The notes: generated by a model not told the origin, from the sequence alone. A stretch of DNA of 64,000 nt from UBA9732 sp963599445 (GCA_963599445.1 CAVBWZ010000012.1:16400-80399), one strand, 5' to 3'. Counted from the first letter of the stretch, positions 15,735 through 25,006 are shown. Translations and numbers: made by a program.

Positions 15735-17315
15735 CTATGTGTATTGATGTGGGTTTTGAGCTTCGTTTACCTTTCTTCTCATTGATTCCATATCGTAGGT
15801 GGGTGGGATTGATTTCCTTCTTATGAGCTTTGCAGTGATGAGTGTGGTCGTTTCCAAGAAGACTACCGTTCCTGTCATGACGAAGTATGCTGGCCATCCG
15901 GCTTGTGGCAGGTTCGCAAAAGCTGAAAAGAGAGTGTAGAAAAGGCTATAGATGGTGTCACTTGCCCAAAGCAGCATTGGAAGTCTGCCAAGAGCCAGGA
16001 CGAGAAGACCTGTTGTCATTGATGCTGCCGCCAGAAGTCCTGCAAGGGGTGATATGAGTATCGCAATGGGATTCCATGAGCCTGTCGTGGCAATCTGGAT
16101 TGGAGCGCAGAAGAGCAGAACAATGACCGAGGGCCAGAAGGGCGAGAGAGTTCGCTTTCCTGTGAAGACTGCGATTGGAGAATAGGAGAGATCCTGGAGG
16201 AATACTATTGCCGTAACCGCTGCATAGCCATAGCAGTTGCCAAGGTCTACCATGGAGAAGGGAAAGAGCAGTGCTTGTATGAAGAACGCCGCACATAACC
16301 TGCGTTTTGCAGATTTCATATCCAACGCACCGTCAAACATATCACTGAACATTCCAAAGCAGAACATCATGGATGCTCTTAGAAGCGATGGTCTTGGACC
16401 TGCTGTGAATACAAACGCTCCAATAAGAAGGAATGACATGAACCTTGCAGCCATTTTGATTCTGTTTTTTCCAATTCCTTCAAGCAGCTTGCAGATTCCT
16501 GCAAGTATTCCAAGGTGCATTCCTGACAATGCCAGAACGTGGGAGCAGCCGCACTTTTGTGCAAGTTCCTTCAAAGGAAAGCCGTAGTCTTCGGACCTTC
16601 CCAATAGAAGCATGGCGCTCAGGAGGTCGGAATCCTGAGGTGAAGCTCTCGTCCCCAAAAAGGCTTCGCTTCCAAAGAGGCGTCTTTCCAACACTTCTAT
16701 CAGCGATTCCCTTATGTCGTTGATTCTGTTTCGTTTGAGAACCTGCAGTTCTTCGAATATGAAAAGCTCATTGCTGAAACGTCCTGTGAGGCGTACCTTT
16801 ACGCCGTATGAGACGATGGACTTGGAGGAAGGAGGCTTTCCAATTGCCGTTGCAAGGCCGCTTGCCGTGGCTCTGTAGCTGTGTATGGAGCCGCAGGTGC
16901 TGACTTTGAGCTTTATCATATAGTTGCCTGACGTGGAGAACGATGAGTCCTGCACCAAGGTGCCTTCCAGAATGCAGACCGATTCTTTGGGGAGTGAAGT
17001 CCTTAGCTGCGCTTCCCTTGCTATGATTGATACCATGAACGCTGCGACTGCTATGAATATGATGCAGCGCAGCATCGACATGAAGTTGATGTTCTTTCTG
17101 TTTGTAGAGTTGCCTCTAAACAAAAGGGTGCCGGACGGGGCTAGGGAAACGGCTGCAGCGCCAAGGACCGCTGCCGCAAGCCCCATACCCCGTCCGGCGA
17201 TGGGAAAGTATGATGAGACGATGAGAAACAGAAAGGAGTGGGACAGAAGAAAGGTTTGGGGTAAGGTGTTTCTCACGCTCATACAAAATGAATACGTGGA
17301 ACTTGCAGCTTCCAT
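15735..17315 (-). CDS. comEC: ComEC/Rec2-type competence membrane protein
   Basis: This 526-residue integral membrane protein has N-terminal helices, a DUF4131-like/OB region, and the Competence domain with HVLALSGMHLGILAG, the family signature. It is thought to form the inner-membrane channel for single-stranded DNA uptake. Many ComEC proteins carry a C-terminal metallo-beta-lactamase domain; this one ends before it, as in a number of other bacteria. The start is uncertain: ATG 17315 lacks a clear ribosome site, and ATG 17282 is an alternative. The gene converges on element B. Confidence 0.88.
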   Translation of the reverse strand: MEAASSTYSFCMSVRNTLPQTFLLSHSFLFLIVSSYFPIAGRGMGLAAAVLGAAAVSLAPSGTLLFRGNSTNRKNINFMSMLRCIIFIAVAAFMVSIIAREAQLRTSLPKESVCILEGTLVQDSSFSTSGNYMIKLKVSTCGSIHSYRATASGLATAIGKPPSSKSIVSYGVKVRLTGRFSNELFIFEELQVLKRNRINDIRESLIEVLERRLFGSEAFLGTRASPQDSDLLSAMLLLGRSEDYGFPLKELAQKCGCSHVLALSGMHLGILAGICKLLEGIGKNRIKMAARFMSFLLIGAFVFTAGPRPSLLRASMMFCFGMFSDMFDGALDMKSAKRRLCAAFFIQALLFPFSMVDLGNCYGYAAVTAIVFLQDLSYSPIAVFTGKRTLSPFWPSVIVLLFCAPIQIATTGSWNPIAILISPLAGLLAAASMTTGLLVLALGRLPMLLWASDTIYSLFYTLFSAFANLPQAGWPAYFVMTGTVVFLETTTLITAKLIRRKSIPPTYDMESMRRKVNEAQNPHQYT

Positions 17316-17476
17316 TCACGGTTTTTGGGTGTGTTTTCTTTGTTTTTAGCATAACTCAATGCAATGCAACGAAATAAAAATTCAAAAAATTTTTCGTGAT
17401 ACCAGCGTGTGTACTTGAATACGTAGACGTTGGGTACAATTGACTTGCACTGCACTGGTGCTTTAAACTCCAAGGG

Positions 17477-18367
17477 ATGATTTGGGATTTTGACTACAGC
17501 TCAGTGTCCGCAATAGCAAAGCTACTCGAAGAGAACGGCCTTTCCATGACCAAGAAGTTTGGTCAGAACTTCCTTGTATCCCAGCAGGTGTTGGATAGGA
17601 TAGTCTCTCAGTGCGGGGACCTTGAAGGGAAAACCGTTTGGGAAGTAGGGCCTGGAATAGGGGCTTTGACCACAAAACTCCTCAAAGCGGGGGCTGTTGT
17701 GACATCGTTTGAGATAGACCATGGCTTCTGTCGCATACTCAGGGAACAGGCTTACAGAGAAGAGCCCCGGTTCAGGCTCATAGAAGGCGATGCCCTCAAG
17801 AACTGGAAGGAGCTATACAACAAGGAAGGCGCCCCCGATGTGATATGCGCAAATCTCCCGTACAACGTAGGCTCAATATTCATAGCCTCACTCATAGAAG
17901 GCCGCTGCGTTCCGCAGCGCATGGTCTATACCCTTCAGAGCGAGGTCGTGCAACGCATGTGCGCCAAGGTGGGTGGCGAGGATTACAGTGGCTTCACGGT
18001 TCTTACCAACATAGACTACGAGAACAGAGAGGCCTTTAGGATAAAGGCCGGTTGCTTCTTTCCACCTCCAAATGTGGACAGCTCGGTTGTTGTTATGCAG
18101 AGACGACAGGAAAAACTCGTACCTGAAGGACTCGTCCTCCGTTTCATATCGCTTGTACGGGTTCTGTTCTCGCAGAGAAGGAAGACTGTCAAGAACAACC
18201 TCAAGGGGATCGGTCTGACAAGCGATGAGCTTGAGAATGCGCTTTCGGCGGCTGGAATACCTTCAGGTGAACGTGCAGAAAAGCTTTCCATGGACCAGAT
18301 GGTTACTTTGGCCCAGGAGCTTGAAGATGCGGCGTATCGCAGTCCCTCCAAGGAGGCATTTGAGTGA
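17477..18367 (+). CDS. rsmA: 16S rRNA (adenine1518/1519-N6) dimethyltransferase RsmA
   Basis: This 296-residue enzyme has KKFGQNFL at residues 25-33, motif I WEVGPGIGALT, motif II FEID, and the catalytic NLPY in CANLPYNVGS. It dimethylates two adjacent adenines in helix 45 of 16S rRNA during small-subunit assembly. The family length is about 270-300. The ATG has GGG immediately before it but no spaced ribosome site. The last codons overlap the GTG start of mtaB, so the two are co-transcribed. Confidence 0.95.
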   Translation: MIWDFDYSSVSAIAKLLEENGLSMTKKFGQNFLVSQQVLDRIVSQCGDLEGKTVWEVGPGIGALTTKLLKAGAVVTSFEIDHGFCRILREQAYREEPRFRLIEGDALKNWKELYNKEGAPDVICANLPYNVGSIFIASLIEGRCVPQRMVYTLQSEVVQRMCAKVGGEDYSGFTVLTNIDYENREAFRIKAGCFFPPPNVDSSVVVMQRRQEKLVPEGLVLRFISLVRVLFSQRRKTVKNNLKGIGLTSDELENALSAAGIPSGERAEKLSMDQMVTLAQELEDAAYRSPSKEAFE

Positions 18368-19737
18368 ACCTATACATCTACACCCTTGGTTGCCGCTTGA
18401 ACCAGTGCGAGAGCGAGGCCGTGGCGGAATCCTTTGAGAAGAGCGGACATGAAGTCCTGAAGCAGTTCGACAACGGATTCGATGGTAGCGGGAAGGTCGC
18501 AGACCTTGTCATTGTAAATACCTGTACCGTAACGAGCAAGGCGGAGCAGAAGGCTCGCCGTATGATACGGCTCTTTGCTGCAAAGTGCCCTGTCCTTGTG
18601 ACTGGGTGCTATGCCCAGATGGCTGCAAACGAAATCGAAAGGCTTGCCCCAAATGTGGTGGTTCTTCCTCTCTCCCGCAAGCCTGAACTCCTGAGCCTGT
18701 CGCAATTTCTGGAAGGCAGACTCTGCGAATGCTCGCAGCATGCCCTTCTTCACACCCATGAAGCATCCCATCATGCTCTTCTTGAGGCCCTCCGTGAATT
18801 TGCAAGCCTCAAGGTCCCTTTGGGGGAAAACTGCCCTAAGGAGAACAGGTTCGACTATGCACCAAGCGGGTTTACATACCACTGCCGTTCCTATCTCAAG
18901 GTCCAGGACGGGTGCGACAACAACTGCGGCTACTGCCGTGTCCACATAGCCCGCGGACCATCGTCCTTCCTCGATGCGGACATAGCCGTCCAAAGGGCAC
19001 TTGAAATAGAACGACGAGGCTATCACGAGATAGTCCTGACCGGTGTGAACCTTACGATGTACGACCACAATGGAAGGGGATTGGGTGGCCTGATGGAGAA
19101 ACTTCTCAAGAATCTAGGCCAGGATATGCGTTTTAGGCTATCGTCCATGGAACCTGACAATGTGGACGACCTCCTGCTTGAGCAGCTTGCAGACCTTCGT
19201 GTGCAGCCTCATTTCCACATTCCAATCCAAAGCGCAGCGCCAAAGGTCATGGCAAGGATAAACCGCAACTACAGCCTTGAACACCTTGAGTACGTGGTCA
19301 AAAGGCTAAGGGAGATAAAGGACGATCCGTTCCTTGCGTGCGACATAATCACCGGCCTTCCGGCTGAGGGGGATGAAGAGTTCGAGCAGACCCGTAGGTT
19401 CCTCGTGGACAACGGCTTTGCCATGATGCACGTCTTCCCTTTCAGTCCTCGCCCGAACACTGCACTTGAGAAGGCCAAGGACAAGGCCCCTGAAAGCGTG
19501 AGGGACGAACGCGCAGCAGTCCTAAGGGCCCTTGCCTTGGAGATGAACCAACGCTATCTGGAACGCCAGGTCGGAAAGCCCGCGGAGGTCATCCTTGAAG
19601 AGAACAGAAACGGCACTTGGTATGGCCTCACCGGCAACTACATGCGCGTAAAGGCCGATTCCATAGGGCAATCCGCAAAATGCGGAGACCTTGTGAGTGG
19701 TGTTGTAACTTTAACCAATACAGTGAGTTGCAAGTGA
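18364..19737 (+). CDS. mtaB: tRNA t6A37 methylthiotransferase MtaB
   Basis: This 457-residue protein has an N-terminal MTTase domain with cysteines in TLGCRLNQCES, VNTCTVTSKAEQKAR and LVTGCYAQ. A radical-SAM domain with CDNNCGYC follows, then a C-terminal TRAM-like segment. It would convert t6A37 to ms2t6A37 in tRNAs reading ANN codons, using two iron-sulfur clusters. TCTVTSKA(E) is the mark of the MtaB branch rather than MiaB or RimO. The start is GTG, with AAGGAGG 7 nt upstream, overlapping the rsmA stop. An insertion rich in His and Ala precedes the radical-SAM part. Confidence 0.92.
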   Translation: MNLYIYTLGCRLNQCESEAVAESFEKSGHEVLKQFDNGFDGSGKVADLVIVNTCTVTSKAEQKARRMIRLFAAKCPVLVTGCYAQMAANEIERLAPNVVVLPLSRKPELLSLSQFLEGRLCECSQHALLHTHEASHHALLEALREFASLKVPLGENCPKENRFDYAPSGFTYHCRSYLKVQDGCDNNCGYCRVHIARGPSSFLDADIAVQRALEIERRGYHEIVLTGVNLTMYDHNGRGLGGLMEKLLKNLGQDMRFRLSSMEPDNVDDLLLEQLADLRVQPHFHIPIQSAAPKVMARINRNYSLEHLEYVVKRLREIKDDPFLACDIITGLPAEGDEEFEQTRRFLVDNGFAMMHVFPFSPRPNTALEKAKDKAPESVRDERAAVLRALALEMNQRYLERQVGKPAEVILEENRNGTWYGLTGNYMRVKADSIGQSAKCGDLVSGVVTLTNTVSCK

Positions 19738-19749
19738 AATACTGGTAAG

Positions 19750-19778
19750 TTGCAACTGCCTTTATATTGGTGTAGCAT
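19750..19778 (+). promoter_or_regulatory. Putative promoter for E2-like/birA/argS operon
   Basis: TTGCAA (19750-19755), a 17-nt spacer and TAGCAT (19773-19778) lie 43 nt before the next start codon. It is a reasonable but not strong match. Confidence 0.35.
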
Positions 19779-19820
19779 TAGTACGAAATGCGTGAAATCT
19801 ACTAAAGAGGAAAAAGCTAG

Positions 19821-20747
19821 ATGAAGAGAAAAGACGGAACAAGGGTCAAAGATGCAGATCCAATGTACTGTATCGTTCCATACATAATGAACAAGCGCTA
19901 CGACGCAATGAACATGATTACATTGGACATCCCTGTCATGCCAATAAAGAAGTACCTTAGGGAGAAGAGGCAGGAAGGGAAGTTCGTAAGCCATCTTGGA
20001 ATCGTCGTGGCAACATACCTTAGGACCGTGTGCAAGTATCCTCTTCTCAACAGGTTCATAGTCAACAAGAAGATATACGACCGCAAGAACTTCGATGTGG
20101 CCATGGTCGTCCTCAAGGAGGGCGACGGGGACATGGAAGGTACGATGAGCAAGATACGCTTCGACCTCAGCGACAACATCTTCCAGGTCCAGGAGAAGAT
20201 AGACCACTACATAGAGGAGAACCGCAAGGAGACGAACAAGAACTCCACGGACAAGCTCATCAAGAAGCTCCTGAAGATCCCAGGTCTTGCGAACTTTGGC
20301 GTAGGGCTTTTCAAGTGGATGGACAGACGCGGCATCCTCCCTATGAGCGTAATAGATGCAAGTCCTTTCCACACAAGTCTTACCGTGTCAAATCTTGCCA
20401 GTATAAAGACCAACCACATCTACCACCACTGCTATGAGTTTGGAACCACCAGCGTGTTCATAACCATGGGTAATGCAAGGGAGGTCGCCTTTAGGGAGAA
20501 GGGCGAAATCGTGTTCAAGACCTGCCTTCCCCTTGGTGTTGTAATGGACGAGAGGATATGCAGCGGACATTATTTTGCATCGGCGTTCCAGAACATGAAG
20601 CGCTATTTCGCCAATCCTTCGCTTCTTGAAATGTCTCCAGAAGAGGAGAAGGCCTACGAGGAGAGGCTGAGCGAAGGAAAGGAAAGTAAGGCCGATGATT
20701 CCATGGAGGCTTCCAGTGGAGAGGTTTTGGTTACAAGAGGTATCTGA
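19821..20747 (+). CDS. 2-oxoacid dehydrogenase E2-like acyltransferase-fold protein (catalytic His replaced)
   Basis: This 308-residue protein resembles the catalytic domain of 2-oxoacid dehydrogenase E2/chloramphenicol acetyltransferases, without lipoyl or peripheral-subunit domains. The region that in E2 reads DHRxxDG is here DERICSG (about residue 238), so the catalytic histidine and aspartate are absent. A lipoyl-transferase role is therefore unlikely. AGAGGAAAAAGC precedes the ATG. It overlaps birA by at least 30 nt, which suggests translational coupling. It may act as a structural or acyl-binding protein; the function is unknown. Confidence 0.65.
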   Translation: MKRKDGTRVKDADPMYCIVPYIMNKRYDAMNMITLDIPVMPIKKYLREKRQEGKFVSHLGIVVATYLRTVCKYPLLNRFIVNKKIYDRKNFDVAMVVLKEGDGDMEGTMSKIRFDLSDNIFQVQEKIDHYIEENRKETNKNSTDKLIKKLLKIPGLANFGVGLFKWMDRRGILPMSVIDASPFHTSLTVSNLASIKTNHIYHHCYEFGTTSVFITMGNAREVAFREKGEIVFKTCLPLGVVMDERICSGHYFASAFQNMKRYFANPSLLEMSPEEEKAYEERLSEGKESKADDSMEASSGEVLVTRGI

Positions 20748-21588
20748 CGCCGTTTGTCCTGGTGAATATGAAGTTCCAAGGGACCTTGCCATAGAGCTCC
20801 ATGAACTTGAATGCACAGGTTCCACGAATGCAATCCTCATGGAGATGGCCCGTAGCGGCGCTTCCATTGGAACCGTTGTCTGGGCCCACAGGCAGGAGGG
20901 TGGAAGAGGGCGTCTTGGACGTTCCTTCTCGTCTCCTGTTGGAGGTGTCTACATAAGCATGCTTGTGCCTTGTCCGCGTGACCCCAAGGACATCGGTTTT
21001 GCATTGACTGCAAAGGCCGGTGTTGCGGTGAGGCGTGCAATCAGGGACGTGTGCGGTGTCCAGTGTGGCATAAAATGGGTCAACGACATAGTGCTGGACG
21101 GCCTTAAGGTGTGCGGGATTCTTGCCCAAATGGTTGCACGTGAAGAAGGAAACGTCGTGGTCGTGGGCATTGGCGTGAACTATGCAACGCCGTTGTCGTG
21201 CTTTGCAGAGGACCTCAAAGGCGTTGTCGGCTCTTTGTACGATGCGGACAAGGTGCCAGCCAAGGACGTGCCTTCCATGCGAAGCTTCGTGATGGCACTT
21301 GTTGCAAACCTGTACGGCCTTGTGTGCGGCAGAGAGCTTTGTGGTTGCGCTGAAGGCCAAACCATGGAAAACGGTGTGAAAAGCGAGCCTAAATGGCTTT
21401 GCGAATACAAAGGCTCTAGCACAATTCTGGGAAACGAAGTAAAAATAATCCAAGCGGGAGCTGTCGTAGGCGAGGGGCGTGCCGTCCTGATAGACGATGA
21501 CTGCCACCTTCACGTATTGTGCGACGATGGGCGTGAGATTGTCCTTTCCACGGGAGAGGTGAGCGTCAGGAAGAGAGGTTTGAGATGA
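20695..21588 (+). CDS. birA: Biotin--[acetyl-CoA-carboxylase] ligase
   Basis: This protein of up to 297 residues carries the BirA catalytic domain: GSTNA, the biotinyl-AMP loop GGRGRLGRSF, IKWVNDIVL and KVCGILAQM, plus a C-terminal domain. There is no N-terminal helix-turn-helix, so this is a class I ligase that does not repress biotin genes. The start is uncertain: ATG 20695 lies inside the previous gene, while GTG 20716 has GGAGG 6 nt upstream and may be the true one. It overlaps argS by 4 nt. Confidence 0.92.
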   Translation: MIPWRLPVERFWLQEVSDAVCPGEYEVPRDLAIELHELECTGSTNAILMEMARSGASIGTVVWAHRQEGGRGRLGRSFSSPVGGVYISMLVPCPRDPKDIGFALTAKAGVAVRRAIRDVCGVQCGIKWVNDIVLDGLKVCGILAQMVAREEGNVVVVGIGVNYATPLSCFAEDLKGVVGSLYDADKVPAKDVPSMRSFVMALVANLYGLVCGRELCGCAEGQTMENGVKSEPKWLCEYKGSSTILGNEVKIIQAGAVVGEGRAVLIDDDCHLHVLCDDGREIVLSTGEVSVRKRGLR

Positions 21589-23438
21589 TAAACAAGGAAG
21601 AATGGAAGAGTTTGGTTCAGAACACCTTGCAGGTGATGTACGAGGAGAGCGGACATGAAGGTGCGCTTTCGCCTGTCGTTCTGCAGGTCCCTCCAAAGCC
21701 TGAGATGGGAGACCTTGCGTTCCCTCTCTTTGCATATGCAAAGGCCTTCTCGAAGGCTCCAAACATCCTTGCTCAGGAGCTGAGTTCAAGGATCAATGCA
21801 CTTCCCAGCGGCTCGAACGCATCCGAACAGGACGTTTCCAAACCAGATGGCGAGGCGTTCGCCCTTGGTCCATACATGAACGTAAGGGTGAACATGGACG
21901 ATGTCGTCTCCCAGATGTACGAAAAGATAAAGACCAGCGGTGCTTCCTACGGACACACGGACCTTCTTGGCGCAAAGAAGGTCATGATAGAGTTCAGCTG
22001 CCCAAACACCAACAAGCCGCTTCACCTTGGACATGTGAGAAACGACTGCATAGGCCAGAGCATGAGCCAGATCCTCAAGGCCTGCGGTGCCAACGTCATG
22101 AAGGTGAACCTCATAAACAACCGTGGTGTGCATATATGCAAGTCCATGCTTGCGTACCAGAAGTTCGGCAACGGGGAGACCCCTCAGTCATCGGGCATAA
22201 AAGGCGACCACCTTGTTGGCAACTACTACGTGCGCTTTGCACAATGGGAGTCGGACGAACTCAAGAAGGACACAGAGGCCAACATTGCAAAGGGAATGTC
22301 CGAGGAAGACGCAAAGGCCCTTGCCAAGAAGGAGAACGGTCCTGACATGGAAGCCCAGGCTATGCTTCGCAAGTGGGAGCAGGGCGACCCTCAGGTCATG
22401 GAGCTGTGGAAGCTTATGAACGGCTGGACCCTCGATGGCGTTGCACAGACATACGAACGCACAGGCATAAGCTTTGACAAATACTACTACGAAAGCGATA
22501 CGTACAAGCTTGGAAAGGACAAGGTCCTCGAAGGGCTTGAAAGGGGCATCTTCCAAAAGGCCGACGACGGTTCCATATACATAGACAACTCCGATATAGG
22601 CCTTGATCGCAAGATCCTCCTAAGGCGTGACGGCACGTCCATCTACATCACACAGGACATTGGAACGGCAATCAACAGGCATGAGGACTGGCCTTTCGAC
22701 AGCCTTATCTACGTTGTTGCAAGCGAGCAGAACTACCACTTCAAGGTCCTATTCCACGTCTTGGACAAACTTGGATACTCGTGGGCCAAGGATCTCCACC
22801 ACCTTTCATACGGTATGGTATTCCTACCTGAAGGCAAGATGAAGAGCCGCGAAGGCACGGTCGTGGATGCAGACGACCTCATCCAGTCCCTCACCGATAT
22901 GGCAAAGGAGCAGATTCTTGAGAAGGGCCGCGAGGACGATCTCGACGATGTTGACGAAACGGCACACAAAATAGCCCTTGGAGCTCTGGACTACTACATC
23001 CTTCAGTTCAATCCAAGCAAGGACTTCGTCTTCAATCCAAAGGAGTCCCTCTCCTTCAACGGCAACACCGGGCCATACCTTCAGTACATGGGGGCCCGCA
23101 TCTCATCAATGCTCAGAAAGTACGACGAGGTGGCCTATCGTGACGTGGCGTTCAATCCCGCCGTGCTCTCCCTTGAGGACGAACGCGAAATGCTCAAGAT
23201 GCTCGCTTCCTTCCCTGAAGTCGTGGGCAAAGCCTGCAAACAGTACGATCCAAGCATCGTGTGCGCCTTCCTATACGACCTCTCCAAACGGTTCTCACAC
23301 TGGTACCACGACAACCAGATCCTCAAGGCCGATACCCCTGAGCTTGTCAAAGCCCGTGTATCACTATGCGAGATGGTGCTCCAGGTCATGAGGAACGCAT
23401 TCGACCTCGTAGGAATTCCGTTCCTAGAGAAGATGTGA
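21585..23438 (+). CDS. argS: Arginyl-tRNA synthetase
   Basis: This 617-residue class I synthetase has an N-terminal additional domain, the HIGH-type motif HLGH in NKPLHLGHVRND, and the KMSKS-type motif as GKMKSREGT. The C-terminal anticodon-binding domain reads KRFSHWYHDNQIL. It charges tRNA-Arg. The ATG overlaps the birA stop (ATGA). A strong terminator follows at 23470. Confidence 0.97.
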   Translation: MINKEEWKSLVQNTLQVMYEESGHEGALSPVVLQVPPKPEMGDLAFPLFAYAKAFSKAPNILAQELSSRINALPSGSNASEQDVSKPDGEAFALGPYMNVRVNMDDVVSQMYEKIKTSGASYGHTDLLGAKKVMIEFSCPNTNKPLHLGHVRNDCIGQSMSQILKACGANVMKVNLINNRGVHICKSMLAYQKFGNGETPQSSGIKGDHLVGNYYVRFAQWESDELKKDTEANIAKGMSEEDAKALAKKENGPDMEAQAMLRKWEQGDPQVMELWKLMNGWTLDGVAQTYERTGISFDKYYYESDTYKLGKDKVLEGLERGIFQKADDGSIYIDNSDIGLDRKILLRRDGTSIYITQDIGTAINRHEDWPFDSLIYVVASEQNYHFKVLFHVLDKLGYSWAKDLHHLSYGMVFLPEGKMKSREGTVVDADDLIQSLTDMAKEQILEKGREDDLDDVDETAHKIALGALDYYILQFNPSKDFVFNPKESLSFNGNTGPYLQYMGARISSMLRKYDEVAYRDVAFNPAVLSLEDEREMLKMLASFPEVVGKACKQYDPSIVCAFLYDLSKRFSHWYHDNQILKADTPELVKARVSLCEMVLQVMRNAFDLVGIPFLEKM

Positions 23439-23469
23439 GCGCTGAATAGGCAATACGCGATAATACATG

Positions 23470-23500
23470 GGCCGCTCCTTTGAGCGGCCTTGTGCTTTTT
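23470..23500 (+). terminator. Rho-independent terminator after argS
   Basis: The perfect 8-bp stem GGCCGCTC / GAGCGGCC with a 4-nt loop is followed by TTGTGCTTTTT. It ends the birA-argS unit. Confidence 0.85.
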
Positions 23501-23521
23501 ATGGATTATGTCAATTGATTC

Positions 23522-23700
23522 GGCTCTTCACGCTTTTTCCGGGATGAATCCCTGACGGGGGGGGGTGAGGTGCCATCATGGGGGAGTGAAGAGCATGTCC
23601 GAAATGACATGAAAACAGTGAAAAAGCGCTTTTCTAGGCAAAACCATGCACACAGACAACTAAAGCAAGGTCTTTTATGTCATCATGCATGTCATGCGAG
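23522..23700. repeat. Partial copy C of the inverted-repeat element
   Basis: The left end GGCTCTTCACG at 23522 is followed by a nine-G run (23557-23565) and an internal GTGAAGAGC at 23586-23594. The sequence then matches copy D (43280-43678), sharing CCGAAATGACATGAAAACA and TTTCTAGGCAAAAC. The match fades near 23700, and I see no proper right end. Confidence 0.6.
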
Positions 23701-23739
23701 GCGCCTTGTTGGAGTAAAGGAAGGACGATGATGCAGGAA

Positions 23740-23817
23740 GTTGCCCATAGAAGTCCGTTCCAAGCGCTTTATGGGCAACTAAGTGCCCATAAATGCAGAA
23801 AAAAGGGAATTTATGGG
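23740..23817. repeat. Two adjacent inverted repeats of a TGCCCATAAA-type motif
   Basis: GTTGCCCATA (23740-23749) pairs perfectly with TATGGGCAAC (23770-23779). CCCATAAAT (23786-23794) pairs with ATTTATGGG (23809-23817). All four arms are variants of one motif. They lie between element C and the 3' end of the TetR gene. They could be two hairpins or four protein-binding half-sites. Confidence 0.6.
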
Positions 23818-23884
23818 TAACTTTCCGACCCTTCTGTGAAATCGTCCGTAGAATCTACATACGTCTGCAAGTTGGATTTTCATG

Positions 23885-24496
23885 CTATACGGAGAAACCG
23901 TTGTTTGTCTTGACTTCAAACAGCATCAGTAGGTTGTCCACGAGGCGGTTGAGCTCCCAGTCCGTGTCTTCACAGCCTAAGGCTGTGGCCGCCTCCTGTG
24001 TGGCTGCGAGCTTTGCAAGACAGTTCTGGACCGCACTTGAGAAAAGCTCCCCTGCGGCATCGGTGTCTGGAATGTTCAGCCAACTGCGCTGTACGCAGTA
24101 TTCGAGCGCCACTTTGACTCGGGCTGTGATCATGGACTCAAGCCCGTGCGCTGCAGAGGCGAAGCCTTTGTCGTAGAGCCTTTGCTGCTGGACCACAGCG
24201 TAGTAGTGGGAAAGCGGTGGCTCAGCGAACGTTTCAATGAAGCTTTCAATCAACGAGACTAAAAGCTCCTGGGCGTCCTTTGCCTTGAAATCAACCAGAA
24301 ACGTCTTCTTTGCAAGTATGTCATGGCAGTGGTCCATCATGCTTTGGATTATATCGTCCTTGCTTTTGAAGTGGCTGTAGAGGCTGGACTTCCTAAGCCC
24401 TGTCGCTGTCGCTATGTCAAGGATGCTTACGTTTGCAAGACCCTTTTCGCAACCAAGCTCCAGCGTCTTTAGGATTATGTCTTCGTTCGTGTTCAT
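23885..24496 (-). CDS. TetR/AcrR family transcriptional regulator
   Basis: This 203-residue protein has a typical N-terminal helix-turn-helix (GLANVSILDIATATGLRKSSLYSHFKSKDDI, about residues 19-49) and a helical C-terminal domain. Its promoter contains a near-perfect dyad, so it is probably autoregulated. No pump or enzyme is divergent or downstream: the rplU operon lies on one side and repeat sequence on the other. The regulated target is therefore elsewhere or has been lost. Codon use resembles the host genes. Confidence 0.9.
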   Translation of the reverse strand: MNTNEDIILKTLELGCEKGLANVSILDIATATGLRKSSLYSHFKSKDDIIQSMMDHCHDILAKKTFLVDFKAKDAQELLVSLIESFIETFAEPPLSHYYAVVQQQRLYDKGFASAAHGLESMITARVKVALEYCVQRSWLNIPDTDAAGELFSSAVQNCLAKLAATQEAATALGCEDTDWELNRLVDNLLMLFEVKTNNGFSV

Positions 24497-24555
24497 TGTC
24501 GTTTCTCCTGTATTTTGGTGGACACCTTCAAGTCCTCTTGAAGTCCTATATCACC

Positions 24556-24585
24556 AATATATGCGAACGAATGTTCGTTCGTCAA
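24556..24585 (-). promoter_or_regulatory. TetR promoter with operator in the spacer
   Basis: Read on the minus strand, TTGACG (24580-24585), an 18-nt spacer and TATATT (24556-24561) form a promoter. The dyad CGAACGAA-TG-TTCGTTCG (24564-24581) fills the spacer, so a bound dimer would block RNA polymerase. Confidence 0.7.
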
Positions 24586-24682
24586 GAGCGTTTTCCCGCA
24601 TTTTCCAATGGAATGCTATGGAACAAGGACATCGGTTTTGGGTATAAAGCCAAGGAAATCAAATTTTAAGGATGTGTTTTCA

Positions 24683-24994
24683 ATGTACGCACTCGTAGAA
24701 ATTCTTGGAAAGCAGTACAAGGCAGAAGAAGGAAAGTCCATCCAGGTCGATCTCGTCAAGGCTGAGGTCGGCGGGACAGTAACATACGATTCCGTCCTTG
24801 CAGTTGTCAAAGAAGATGAAGTCAAGTTTGGCGCTCCATACGTTGAAGGTGCCAGCATTGTAGCCACACTCGAGTCCAACATCAAGGACGGCAAGGTTCG
24901 TGTCTACAAGTTCCGCAGGAGAAAGGGATATCGCAGGACCCAGGGTCATCGTCAGCAGTATTCCATTCTCAAGATCGAAAAGATCAACGCTTAA
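24683..24994 (+). CDS. rplU: 50S ribosomal protein L21
   Basis: The length of 103 residues is typical. MYALVEILGKQYKAEEG at the start and KVRVYKFRRRKGYRRTQGHRQ near the end are family signatures; it binds 23S rRNA in the large subunit. The start is ATG 24683, with TAAGGA upstream. It leads an operon with rpmA, obgE, nadD, yqeK, a lipoprotein gene and rsfS. Confidence 0.97.
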   Translation: MYALVEILGKQYKAEEGKSIQVDLVKAEVGGTVTYDSVLAVVKEDEVKFGAPYVEGASIVATLESNIKDGKVRVYKFRRRKGYRRTQGHRQQYSILKIEKINA

Positions 24995-25006
24995 GGGAGG
25001 CAATCA

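Noticed and set aside
20731..21789. 352-codon open frame on the minus strand opposite birA and argS
   Set aside because: It is antisense to two clear enzymes, has no family features and no ribosome site. It reflects the codon bias of the plus-strand genes.
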